Assembly (NCBI GenBank): GCA_002506275.1
Contig: DAXG01000018.1
Span: 1 to 14,146 of the forward strand
Origin: Euryarchaeota archaeon UBA259
GTDB lineage: Archaea > Thermoplasmatota > Poseidoniia > Poseidoniales > Poseidoniaceae
Direction of reading: 5' to 3'
Length of the DNA: 14,146 bases
Under the pieces are notes generated by a model. That model was given only the letters and a program-made list of their open reading frames with translations, did no database searches and was not told the origin of the DNA. The stretch's first letter is position 1. Every line of letters begins with the position of its first letter. Positions 1-5,863 of the stretch are shown one piece after another. Made by a program: the position numbers and the translations under genes.

Positions 1-43
1 AGCGTTTCACGCGTCGGTACCCTCGAGTCCGCCATCTCTTCAT

Positions 44-862
44 TCACAAGCCTAAGTACACGCGAACCTGCTCTCTTGCATCATCGTCCTCAATACCTTT
101 CGCGGACAGTAACCAGTGAATGTAACGCGGGTCTTCAGCTTGGACTTCTACAATGTCTCGGCCTCTGTGTCGTCCGAATGCAAGAATCATTTGCTCTCCA
201 TCTTTGCGTATTTTCCCAATCTGGTCGACCGGTTCTAAATCCCCTAATCCCCGCCCCAATTGGCTTGCATCAGACGAGATGCTTCCATGAACAGCCCAAC
301 GCTCGAGTTCTTCGAGCGAATGTCGAAACGATGGCGCATGGTCGACCGAAAGTCGCCAAAACAGAAGCAGTGATGCAGCAGCATCGGCAGCAGCCGTGTG
401 GGCGTTCTCTAACGAAATACCATGCCGTGCGCACAACGCTCCAAGGTTGTGCGGCCGAGGAAGTTTGAGTCGTCGAACCAGTTCATAGGTATCCATGACT
501 GCTTTTGGACGAGGCATACGCTTCCCAAGCCGTAGAAATTCACCTTCAAGCATCTCAAGGTCGAATTTACGAACATTATGCCCAACGATGACTGAACCAT
601 CAATCAGTTCAGCGACTTCCTCAACGATGGATGAGAACCTTCCTTTTCCTCGCACGTCACTGTCGTAGATGCCGTGGACGTTGCTTGCTCCATAGGGGAT
701 TGGTCTACCAGGGTTGATCATCCGCTCATAATGAATAGGTTCGCCGTCTGGTGCAGCACCAATGAGGGCAATTTGTACGATTCTATCCGAAGATGTTGAG
801 ATGCCCGTTGTCTCCAAATCAAAGGCGAGCACGCGCTCACCGTCAAGGATATTCGGGGCCAT
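44..862 (-). CDS. DEDDh 3'-5' exonuclease (DnaQ/epsilon-like) with ExoX-like C-terminal domain
   Basis: The 272-residue protein is a 3'-5' exonuclease of the DnaQ superfamily that should degrade single-stranded DNA or RNA with two metal ions. The ExoI motif DLETTG supplies D15 and E17. ExoII lies in VGHNVRKFDLEML, with D101. ExoIII is H155-x4-D160 in AHTAAADAA, which makes it DEDDh type. The segment PIPYGASNVHGI (about 54-65) is also typical of polymerase-III-epsilon-like nucleases. Residues about 225-272 (FGRHRGRDI...DPRYIHWLL) resemble the small ExoX-like/DUF3820 C-terminal domain found on bacterial exonucleases. The ATG at 862 is chosen because the ExoI motif starts only 14 residues later. 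No Shine-Dalgarno sequence lies close upstream. The gene is divergent from the 954 gene. Archaea do not use DnaQ for replicative proofreading, so repair or RNA processing is more likely. Fold assignment is firm; substrate is unknown. Confidence 0.9.
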   Translation of the reverse strand: MAPNILDGERVLAFDLETTGISTSSDRIVQIALIGAAPDGEPIHYERMINPGRPIPYGASNVHGIYDSDVRGKGRFSSIVEEVAELIDGSVIVGHNVRKFDLEMLEGEFLRLGKRMPRPKAVMDTYELVRRLKLPRPHNLGALCARHGISLENAHTAAADAAASLLLFWRLSVDHAPSFRHSLEELERWAVHGSISSDASQLGRGLGDLEPVDQIGKIRKDGEQMILAFGRHRGRDIVEVQAEDPRYIHWLLSAKGIEDDDAREQVRVYLGL

Positions 863-926
863 AAAGAATCAACAACGCTGACCCCCCTTGAACATCTCGC
901 TGTATTCTCAAGCAACAGTAAAGGCC

Positions 927-932
927 ATATTT
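927..932 (+). promoter_or_regulatory. TATA-like box for the 954 gene
   Basis: An AT-only hexamer (atattt) is centred about 25 bp upstream of the GTG at 954. This is the distance expected between an archaeal TATA box and a transcription start, so the mRNA would begin at or next to the GTG. It supports the GTG over the upstream ATG at 888, because transcripts starting near 954 would not contain that ATG. Confidence 0.45.
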
Positions 933-953
933 TGTCTCCACTACCGTGGGAGT

Positions 954-1328
954 GTGGGTTTCCTCGACCGTTTCAAACAAGCCTTTGGCGTGAAGGCTGA
1001 AAATTCAGAGCCGACGGCGTCGGAATACCGAGATCCCCTTGAGCAACAGATGACCAAAGAACACGCTGCCCGTCAGCAAACCGTCATCGATGAAGCGATG
1101 TCTGAACTTGAACGTGAGAATCAGCAGCTTAAGCCTGAGCAAGTTTCAGATTCACCACCAGATTACGATGTTGGAGAGGTTGAACTCGAAGACTTGTTTA
1201 CCGAAGAAGAAACCGAATCTGACCACTCTTTGTTGAACATAATTGAGCACGAATCTGTAGAAGAATTGGGCGACCACCTGGAATCGGTTCAGATTGTTGG
1301 CGATTTACCTGAAGAAGTTGAACTCTGA
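954..1328 (+). CDS. Small acidic protein with amphipathic N-terminal helix, function unknown
   Basis: I do not recognise this 124-residue protein. I start it at the GTG at 954, giving MGFLDRFKQAFG; an in-frame ATG at 888 would add 22 residues of unlikely composition and lies upstream of the probable TATA box. The first 12 residues form an amphipathic helix with F3, L4, F7 and F11 on one face and R6 and K8 on the other. This resembles the membrane-targeting N-termini of FtsY- or SepF-like proteins. Next come a Q/E-rich stretch likely to be helical or coiled (about residues 34-62) and a strongly acidic C-terminal half (DVGEVELEDLFTEEETES and onward). There is no transmembrane segment or known catalytic motif. 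It could be a peripheral membrane adaptor or scaffold; that role is inferred only from the N-terminus and charge. Confidence 0.7.
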   Translation: MGFLDRFKQAFGVKAENSEPTASEYRDPLEQQMTKEHAARQQTVIDEAMSELERENQQLKPEQVSDSPPDYDVGEVELEDLFTEEETESDHSLLNIIEHESVEELGDHLESVQIVGDLPEEVEL

Positions 1329-1379
1329 CCGCAAACTCCCGCTTTACGAAACCGAATCGGGCCGAGAGTATCGCCCCAA

Positions 1380-1390
1380 GAATTAGATAG
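1380..1390 (+). promoter_or_regulatory. Possible TATA-like box for the PKD lipoprotein gene
   Basis: The AT-rich run gaattagatag is centred about 26 bp before the ATG at 1412. It fits a leaderless transcript and favours that ATG over the in-frame ATG at 1436. The match to a TATA consensus is only moderate. Confidence 0.3.
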
Positions 1391-1411
1391 GGTGAGTTTT
1401 CAGCAATTTCC

Positions 1412-2596
1412 ATGTGGCAAGGAAATTCCGGGCGTATGCTCCGTTCTCTCGCCATGGTCGCTTTACTTGTCTGCTCCAGTCTTGTTGCTGGCTGCACCGG
1501 TGGGCTGAGCTCGACCGTCGACCCCCGTGCAAATCTCACCGCATACCCTCTTCAAATCCAGGAGGGCGAAACGGTCACTTTCGATGCACGGTCGTCAGAA
1601 CCCATTGAAGGCATCATCACCGAATTTTTGTGGGATTTTGGTGACGGGCAGACCAGTGAGACGGCAACAGGTTTTACTTCACACCGGTATTCAACGTTCG
1701 GTATTTTCACGGTTAAATTGACCGTGGTCAATAACCAAGGGGGTGAAGATTCAGCAACTTCCACCATCAATGTCAACGGGGCCCCGGTTCTCAATCTTAC
1801 GTATCCCGAATCCATTCGCTCCGGCGATTCAGTCATGCTTGATGCGAGCAGAAGTTTGGACCCCGAGGGCGACCTTCTCCGCTATGCTTGGGATTTGAAT
1901 TGGGCAGAAGACAGCGATGGTGATGGCGATATGCGAAACGATATCGATGCTTCAACAGAAACTGTACTGTTGCCTACCAACCGCTCGGGCACTGTTCAAT
2001 GCAGTCTAACCGTAACAGATTCAGCTGACGCCTTTGTCAAGGAATTATTTTCACTCGAGATTAAGTCTCGCAAGTACGAGGTGTCTTGGGAGTCGAAAGA
2101 AGTGGAGTTCACATGGGATGAATACCTCGACCAAGGCCAAGAGTGGCAAGGCAACATCACTCCTGGTGCCGAGGGAAGAGTCATCAGTTTCAACGGCCTT
2201 CTTGAGCTCCAACAAGACCTCCTCGCTCCACAAGACAACTTTACCCTTAGCGTTTTGATTGTCAACGATAACTACGAAAAGAACGCTCAGACCGATGGAG
2301 GAAATTTAACTGCGAACGAATCCTCTTCTGCTGCATTGTCCGCCAACAACATGAACCCTTCAGGAGAAGACGGAATCTATGATTCGGATTCAGCAGAACT
2401 CCTTCTCGAACAATTACTGATGGCCTCGGGCACACGTAAAGGGCAGGGGACATGGGTTTGGTCGGTTACCGCTCAACAAGCAGATCCAGACCCGTTGTTT
2501 GAGGGGGCCCCCGACCCAGACCCCGGGAACGATTGGACGCTCACCGTCACCATCACCGTTCTTGTTCCAAAACTTACTGAAATTGCTTATGAGTAA
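1412..2596 (+). CDS. PKD-domain surface lipoprotein
   Basis: This 394-residue secreted protein begins with a lipoprotein-type signal peptide. The hydrophobic core (about 12-25) is followed by the lipobox V25-A-G-C28, so the mature protein would be lipid-anchored at C28 on the outer face of the membrane. Two PKD (immunoglobulin-like) domains follow. The first spans about 40-122 and carries the hallmark WDFGDG at 74-79. The second spans about 124-217 with the counterpart YAWDL near 158-162, and holds an Asp-rich loop (EDSDGDGDMRNDID, about 166-179) that looks able to bind calcium. Residues about 220-394 are an unassigned beta-rich region with a low-complexity PDPDPGND segment near the end. PKD domains usually mediate protein or polysaccharide contacts outside the cell. 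The start is either 1412 or 1436 (MLRSLAMV); the shorter form has a more conventional n-region, but upstream spacing favours 1412. Confidence 0.88.
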   Translation: MWQGNSGRMLRSLAMVALLVCSSLVAGCTGGLSSTVDPRANLTAYPLQIQEGETVTFDARSSEPIEGIITEFLWDFGDGQTSETATGFTSHRYSTFGIFTVKLTVVNNQGGEDSATSTINVNGAPVLNLTYPESIRSGDSVMLDASRSLDPEGDLLRYAWDLNWAEDSDGDGDMRNDIDASTETVLLPTNRSGTVQCSLTVTDSADAFVKELFSLEIKSRKYEVSWESKEVEFTWDEYLDQGQEWQGNITPGAEGRVISFNGLLELQQDLLAPQDNFTLSVLIVNDNYEKNAQTDGGNLTANESSSAALSANNMNPSGEDGIYDSDSAELLLEQLLMASGTRKGQGTWVWSVTAQQADPDPLFEGAPDPDPGNDWTLTVTITVLVPKLTEIAYE

Positions 2597-2607
2597 CCAC
2601 TTTGCTC

Positions 2608-2616
2608 GATAAAAAG
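2608..2616 (+). promoter_or_regulatory. TATA-like box for the 2655 gene
   Basis: The sequence gataaaaag, just after the stop of the lipoprotein gene, is a good archaeal TATA-like element. Twenty-six bases from its centre (2612) predicts transcription starting near 2638-2641, so the next gene has its own promoter with a leader of about 15 nt. Confidence 0.45.
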
Positions 2617-2654
2617 GTGTAAGAAGCGGGAGCACTTCGGATGAGTTGATTGCC

Positions 2655-3008
2655 ATGGTCGATACCGTAGAAATTAGCCGAGTAAATATTCGCGATTCCC
2701 TTTCAGTCGATGTTTCAGTCTGGATGAACCATCCAAACGACATGGATTTCCGCCCCTCCCTTTCCGTTTCTGGAACGACCTTCACCATCAGCAGCCAATC
2801 CGACGGTTCTTCGCTTGCATCTGTTGAACTTGATGAGGCTCAAATGGAAGCGGTCGTTCGAGACCAAGCAGCAGAACTTCGAGTTAAATTCCATGTGCAA
2901 GGCATGCATGGCCGATTGAAAGACATCCACCCCATTCTTGCCGACGGTAAGGCAAAGAAACTGGCCACTGCCAACTGGAAAACCACTCAAAACGTCTCAT
3001 TTGAGTGA
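2655..3008 (+). CDS. Hypothetical protein, 117 aa
   Basis: I do not recognise this protein. I place the start at ATG 2655 (MVDTVEISRVNIRDSL). An in-frame TTG at 2646 would add only three residues and cannot be excluded. There is no signal peptide or membrane segment, so it is probably cytoplasmic. The sequence alternates short hydrophobic strands with polar turns (VEISRVNI, LSVDVSVWM, SLSVSGTTFTISS, ELRVKFHVQG), which suggests a beta-sandwich fold. A helical stretch (LDEAQMEAVVRDQAAE) sits in the middle and a basic stretch (DGKAKKLATANWK) near the end. It lies between a surface lipoprotein and a small winged-helix protein, which gives no functional hint. Base composition matches its neighbours. 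Confidence 0.7.
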   Translation: MVDTVEISRVNIRDSLSVDVSVWMNHPNDMDFRPSLSVSGTTFTISSQSDGSSLASVELDEAQMEAVVRDQAAELRVKFHVQGMHGRLKDIHPILADGKAKKLATANWKTTQNVSFE

Positions 3009-3068
3009 TTTTTGCCCCATGGGACTGCCATGGTTTCTTTGATATGGGTTAACAGAGTTTTTCGATTT

Positions 3069-3362
3069 ATGTCTCCCCAGAAAAAAGGCAAGGGTTCTCA
3101 AAAGAAAGCAAGATTTGAACGGTTAAAGATAGAAATTCTCAATTTCGTTGGGGCAAACCCCGGTTGTTCTGCTCAATCGATTGTGGCTAACCTAAGCCAC
3201 GACCGCGCAATGCGAAACCATGGATTAACGCCACGGAAAGTTGGATTCTTTATCCCCCGCCACCTCTCAGAATACCTCGTATGGTGGCAAGACCATACTG
3301 CGGGTCGGCGCGTTTACGGCGAATCAGGTTGCACCGAAGCGCCAAAAATTCAGCAAAATTAG
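3069..3362 (+). CDS. Small basic winged-helix-like DNA-binding protein
   Basis: This 97-residue protein starts most sensibly at ATG 3069 (MSPQKKGKGSQKKARFERLK). In-frame TTG 3012 and ATG 3030 would add an implausible hydrophobic leader. An AT-rich tgatatg near 3039-3045 is about 26 bp upstream and fits a leaderless start at 3069. The first 20 residues are a Lys-rich tail suited to nucleic-acid contact. Residues about 21-75 read as a winged-helix fold: a first helix (RLKIEILNFVGAN), a helix after the turn GCSAQSIVANLS, and a third helix in NHGLTPRKVGFFIPRHLSE. A WWQ...GRRVY segment could be the wing. The protein is probably a small transcription factor or chromatin protein. The fold comes from reading the pattern, not from a profile match. 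Confidence 0.7.
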   Translation: MSPQKKGKGSQKKARFERLKIEILNFVGANPGCSAQSIVANLSHDRAMRNHGLTPRKVGFFIPRHLSEYLVWWQDHTAGRRVYGESGCTEAPKIQQN

Positions 3363-3384
3363 ACCTTTTATCGGGGTTTAACTC

Positions 3385-4083
3385 ATGTATCAAGCGCGAT
3401 GTGCGCAGGGCATGGGAAAGTCCGTTGCGGCGTATTTTGACCTTGATGGGACGCTTTTAGACGCCTCGAGTGAAAAAACCCTGGCCGCTTATCTTGGACG
3501 AAAGCGCCCGTGGAGAATTCCATACGGTGCAGTCGCATGGTCCTTCGGCCTGATTTCAAACCTACTCCGGGGGCGCTCTTTCTACGATGCTGCCCGAAAC
3601 CGCGGGCATTTTTCCCTCGCTTCATGGAGCGTCCTTGAAACGTTCTCACAACGCATCGCCAACCAGCATCTCTCGGGAAAAATCACACAAGAGGCGAGGG
3701 ATTCCCTCCACTGGCACAAGTCCCAAGGACATCGCATCGTTTTGGTTACCGCTACAATCGCTCCAATGGCTGAAGCCATGGCCGAAGTCCTTGGAATGGA
3801 TGCAGTATACGGCTGCGGTCCTGATGTAAGAGAAGGAATTCTCAGCGGTTCAGAACGTGGATGGTCGGTCCCTCGGCGAAAAGGCAAGATTGCCATTGTT
3901 GAAGCAGATGCGTTGAAGCATGGCCATGAACTTGAGGAATGCTATGGATACGGCAACACGATGGCCGACTCTTGGTTTATGCGGACGACCGGCCATCCAG
4001 TCGCTATCAATTCCAAAGGTGCGTTTCGACAATTTGCTGAGGACCAGAATTGGGATATGCACGATTGGAAACTCAAATCCTGA
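3385..4083 (+). CDS. HAD-superfamily hydrolase, subfamily IB (phosphoserine-phosphatase-like)
   Basis: This 232-residue phosphatase has the HAD motifs in order. Motif I is FDLDGTLLD, with nucleophile D19 and acid D21. Motif II is VLVTAT, with T122. Motif III is the lysine in RRKGK (166 or 168). Motif IV is GYGNTMAD at 188-195. The helical cap between motifs I and II, and the ending HPVAINSKGAFRQFAEDQNW, are typical of the IB group that includes SerB-like and phospholipid-phosphate phosphatases. In motif IV the usual first Asp is Asn (N191) while D195 is kept; I believe this variant occurs in the IB group, so activity is still likely. The start could be ATG 3385 or ATG 3412 (MGKSVAAYFDLDGT). 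The latter places motif I at the usual distance from the N-terminus, and no ribosome site decides between them. The natural substrate cannot be told. Confidence 0.88.
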   Translation: MYQARCAQGMGKSVAAYFDLDGTLLDASSEKTLAAYLGRKRPWRIPYGAVAWSFGLISNLLRGRSFYDAARNRGHFSLASWSVLETFSQRIANQHLSGKITQEARDSLHWHKSQGHRIVLVTATIAPMAEAMAEVLGMDAVYGCGPDVREGILSGSERGWSVPRRKGKIAIVEADALKHGHELEECYGYGNTMADSWFMRTTGHPVAINSKGAFRQFAEDQNWDMHDWKLKS

Positions 4084-4113
4084 GGCAGCGGTTGCACTCA
4101 AACAGGACAAGAG

Positions 4114-4187
4114 CGGCCCCACCGCGATTCGAACACGGGTTGCTGGCTCCGCAAGCCGGCGTGATATCCAAGCTACACTATAGGGCC
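4114..4187 (-). tRNA. tRNA-Arg (anticodon GCG)
   Basis: The minus strand folds into a complete 74-nt tRNA. The acceptor stem pairs GGCCCTA with TGGGGCC (one U-G pair), with discriminator G73 and no encoded CCA. The D arm has G10-U11-G12 paired to C23-A24-C25, with A14, G18, G19 and A21 in place. The anticodon loop is TTGCGGA, so the anticodon is GCG (4150-4152), reading CGC and CGU as arginine. The variable loop is CAAC, with C48 facing G15. The T arm is CCGTG-TTCGAAT-CGCGG. There is no intron. G26 (4160) is the base methylated by Trm1, whose gene is also in this window. The anticodon stem has a C28-A42 mispair (4158/4144). The gene is convergent with the HAD phosphatase, 30 bp away. Confidence 0.92.
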
Positions 4188-4212
4188 TTGTAGTCGGGCC
4201 ACTAACCGATTG

Positions 4213-4219
4213 GATATAA
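4213..4219 (-). promoter_or_regulatory. TATA box of the tRNA-Arg gene
   Basis: On the minus strand this reads cttatatcc across the element. It is centred about 29 bp upstream of the tRNA 5' end, which suits transcription starting within a few bases of the mature terminus. This is the clearest TATA box in the window. It lies inside the TTG-started extension of the downstream thioesterase frame, which argues that the extension is not coding. Confidence 0.6.
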
Positions 4220-4296
4220 GCGCAACGGGTTGCTTTTCGGGGGTTTTGGATGGACTGAATACAAGCCTTCATGATAGAAAGGCCCTTGGTCGTATC

Positions 4297-4722
4297 ATGG
4301 CGGTTCATCTCTCTCGGCGTGTGGATTTCCCAATGATTGACAGCGCCCAGATTGCGTACTTCCCGCGCATTTACGATTTGGCTCACCGGTTTTTTGAAGA
4401 GTGTTGGGAGCCCATTTGTGGAATCCCTTACCCGACGATGTTACTCGAAAGAAAAATTGGCTTTCCAATCGTCCATATTGAAACAGATTTCATCACTCCT
4501 CTACGCTATGGTGACACCGTACATGCCACCATCTGGCTTTCGAAAGTTGGTTCGAAATCATGCACTTGGGCGTATCGATTTCACAACCAAAACGAAGAAG
4601 TCGTTTGGGAATCTTCTCATGTCACCGTATGCGTAGACATGGATTCGATTTCCCCCATGGTTATTCCTGAAGACATTCGAGCAGGTTTACTTCACCACAC
4701 ATCGGAGGGTCAGCATGAGTGA
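4297..4722 (+). CDS. Hotdog-fold acyl-CoA thioesterase (4HBT family)
   Basis: This 141-residue protein belongs to the 4-hydroxybenzoyl-CoA thioesterase type of hotdog enzyme, which hydrolyses acyl-CoA thioesters in the cytoplasm. The N-terminal pattern RVDFPMIDSAQIAYFPRIYDLAHRFFEE carries the catalytic-position Asp (D15) followed by the Y-F-x-x-x-Y of the central hotdog helix. The middle FPIVHIETDFITPLRYGDTV and later strands match the beta-sheet and the 'P-x-x-x-G-D' turn of the family. The length is normal for 4HBT proteins. I start at ATG 4297; the frame stays open back to TTG 4210, but that part overlaps the tRNA promoter and resembles no hotdog protein. The gene overlaps the next one by 8 bp, so the two are probably co-translated. 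The acyl group it acts on cannot be told. Confidence 0.87.
   Translation: MAVHLSRRVDFPMIDSAQIAYFPRIYDLAHRFFEECWEPICGIPYPTMLLERKIGFPIVHIETDFITPLRYGDTVHATIWLSKVGSKSCTWAYRFHNQNEEVVWESSHVTVCVDMDSISPMVIPEDIRAGLLHHTSEGQHE
4704..4709 (+). promoter_or_regulatory. Shine-Dalgarno site inside the thioesterase gene
   Basis: ggaggg sits 5 nt before the ATG at 4715, within the last codons of the thioesterase. It fixes the start of the membrane-protein gene and, together with the ATGAGTGA start/stop overlap, indicates translational coupling. Confidence 0.75.
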
Positions 4723-5404
4723 TTCCAACGTAGACATATTGCCGAAGAAGGAGAGCGAGGGAGTTGACCTCGGGTTTTCCATGCGAATGGACGAAAGTCA
4801 ACCGGAATCCGAAATGCCTCCGGATTTGTTTGCGGTCCGCCCAGATACCAAAGGCCCTCGAACGGTAGGCATTTTGCTTCTTTTCGGCGCGTTGGTGTTG
4901 TTGGGTCAGGCGTATGGGGATATTGGCCTTCACAATGCTGCAGACCTTTCAAACGAAGAGGTAGGAGCGATACTTGACGTTCCAAACAGTCAAGGAGATG
5001 GCAGCAATGAAGTCACCGTTGATGAGTACCAAACATTCCATGATGCAGCTCGTGAATCAGGCGGCTATGCCCTCAGGGGCTATGGAATGGTTTTTTCGAG
5101 CCTGCTGTTAATTACGGGCGGCATCATGCTGATTTTTCTTAACGGACTTGGGGCTAAACTTGCCATCAGCGGAGCAGGAACTGGACTGGTTACCGGGACA
5201 GCGGGAAGCCTCATGATTAAAGGAGCAGCAGACGCACATTTGGAAGGAGTTTTGTTACTTACATATGAAATTACTACCTATTTCTGCGGCGTGTGCATGG
5301 TGATGTGCCTCGGTATTGCAGCCTTGCCAATGATCAATGCCCGAGCACGGCTTGCACTCTATCCTGCGAATAAAGTCACGTTAACCACAGACGATGAAGA
5401 ATAG
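4715..5404 (+). CDS. Four-helix membrane protein with an EF-hand-like loop, function unknown
   Basis: I do not recognise this 229-residue integral membrane protein. A polar acidic N-terminal segment of about 48 residues is followed by probable transmembrane helices at about 50-70, 123-145, 147-168 and 178-208, then a short acidic tail (TTDDEE). Between the first two helices is a polar loop of about 50 residues. Residues 88-108 of it (DVP..QGDG..EVTVDEYQTF) resemble a degenerate EF-hand: the 'V-T-x-x-E-Y' end is good, but the first ligand position is not Asp. The third helix is rich in Gly and Ala (ISGAGTGLVTGTAGSLMI), which suits tight helix packing. The start is well supported by the ribosome site at 4704. 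The gene is coupled to the thioesterase, so a role linked to lipid or acyl metabolism is possible, but this is only context. Confidence 0.85.
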   Translation: MSDSNVDILPKKESEGVDLGFSMRMDESQPESEMPPDLFAVRPDTKGPRTVGILLLFGALVLLGQAYGDIGLHNAADLSNEEVGAILDVPNSQGDGSNEVTVDEYQTFHDAARESGGYALRGYGMVFSSLLLITGGIMLIFLNGLGAKLAISGAGTGLVTGTAGSLMIKGAADAHLEGVLLLTYEITTYFCGVCMVMCLGIAALPMINARARLALYPANKVTLTTDDEE

Positions 5405-5406
5405 TG

Positions 5407-5850
5407 TTAGTCGGAACTGGGCCGTGGCCATTTTTTCGAGAGAACTTTCTTCAAATCATCATCCATTGTCGCATTCCACCAATCACTGCCTTGCCAAATG
5501 GCGTATCTTCCGCGTATGCCTCGTAAATCGGCTCCCGCAAATTTACAATTTCTAAAGTTTGAAAGATTGAGTCTCGCCTTTCGCAAATCTGCTCCACGGA
5601 AATCGGAGCCGTCAAACGCTGATTTCATCAAATCGATTTCGACCATTGATGCTCTCTTGAAGTTGCATTTGGTGAAGTCGCCCTCAGTCAAGTCAGCGTT
5701 GTCGAGTATCGCCCTGCGAAAGTCCGAACCCGAATGCCTTCCCTTGCGCAGTATCGCATCTTTGTGATTTTGAAACGACCAATCCAATACTTCAGCAGCC
5801 TCGCTCTCTGATTCACGAGGGTCGTCCCCTCCGCCGCCTGACATGACCAT
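5407..5850 (-). CDS. Pentapeptide-repeat protein
   Basis: The 147-residue protein contains a run of pentapeptide repeats of the A(D/N)LXX type from about residue 40 to 112 (for example SDFRR AILDN ADLTE GDFTK CNFKR, later SDFRG ADLRK). These fold into a right-handed quadrilateral beta-helix. Short acidic, glycine-rich residues precede the repeats. The last ~35 residues are Trp-rich (YAIWQGSDWWNATM) and end with a Lys-rich helix. There is no signal peptide. Some pentapeptide proteins mimic DNA and protect gyrase, but most have no known role, and nothing here points to one. The start is ATG 5850 or ATG 5844. The ribosome site at 5858-5863 is 7 nt before the first, so I prefer 5850. It is 9 bp downstream of the winged-helix gene in the same direction, so it is likely co-transcribed. 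Its stop is 2 bp from that of the convergent membrane-protein gene. Confidence 0.9.
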   Translation of the reverse strand: MVMSGGGGDDPRESESEAAEVLDWSFQNHKDAILRKGRHSGSDFRRAILDNADLTEGDFTKCNFKRASMVEIDLMKSAFDGSDFRGADLRKARLNLSNFRNCKFAGADLRGIRGRYAIWQGSDWWNATMDDDLKKVLSKKWPRPSSD

Positions 5851-5857
5851 CTGAACG

Positions 5858-5863
5858 CCTCAC
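5858..5863 (-). promoter_or_regulatory. Shine-Dalgarno site overlapping the upstream stop codon
   Basis: On the minus strand gtgagg lies 7 nt before ATG 5850 and includes the TGA stop (5860-5862) of the winged-helix gene. Ribosomes finishing the upstream gene could therefore reinitiate directly. The surface-protein gene at 6519 has the same hexamer at the same spacing. Confidence 0.55.

Noticed and set aside
888..953. Upstream ATG extending the acidic protein by 22 residues
   Set aside because: The added residues look non-coding, the TATA-like box lies inside them, and the GTG at 954 yields a typical amphipathic N-terminus.
4114..4187. tRNA intron or split tRNA
   Set aside because: The full cloverleaf folds without extra bases, and the anticodon loop is the standard seven nucleotides.
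4222..4237. Small hairpin (gcaa-cggg-ttgc) followed by four T, like an intrinsic terminator
   Set aside because: The stem is only 4-5 bp, the T run is short, and no gene ends just upstream on the plus strand.
4210..4296. TTG-started extension of the thioesterase
   Set aside because: It overlaps the tRNA promoter, contains no hotdog-like sequence, and ATG 4297 gives a normal family length.
3850..4386. 178-residue minus-strand open frame
   Set aside because: It runs antisense through the HAD gene and straight through the tRNA, with no recognisable domain.
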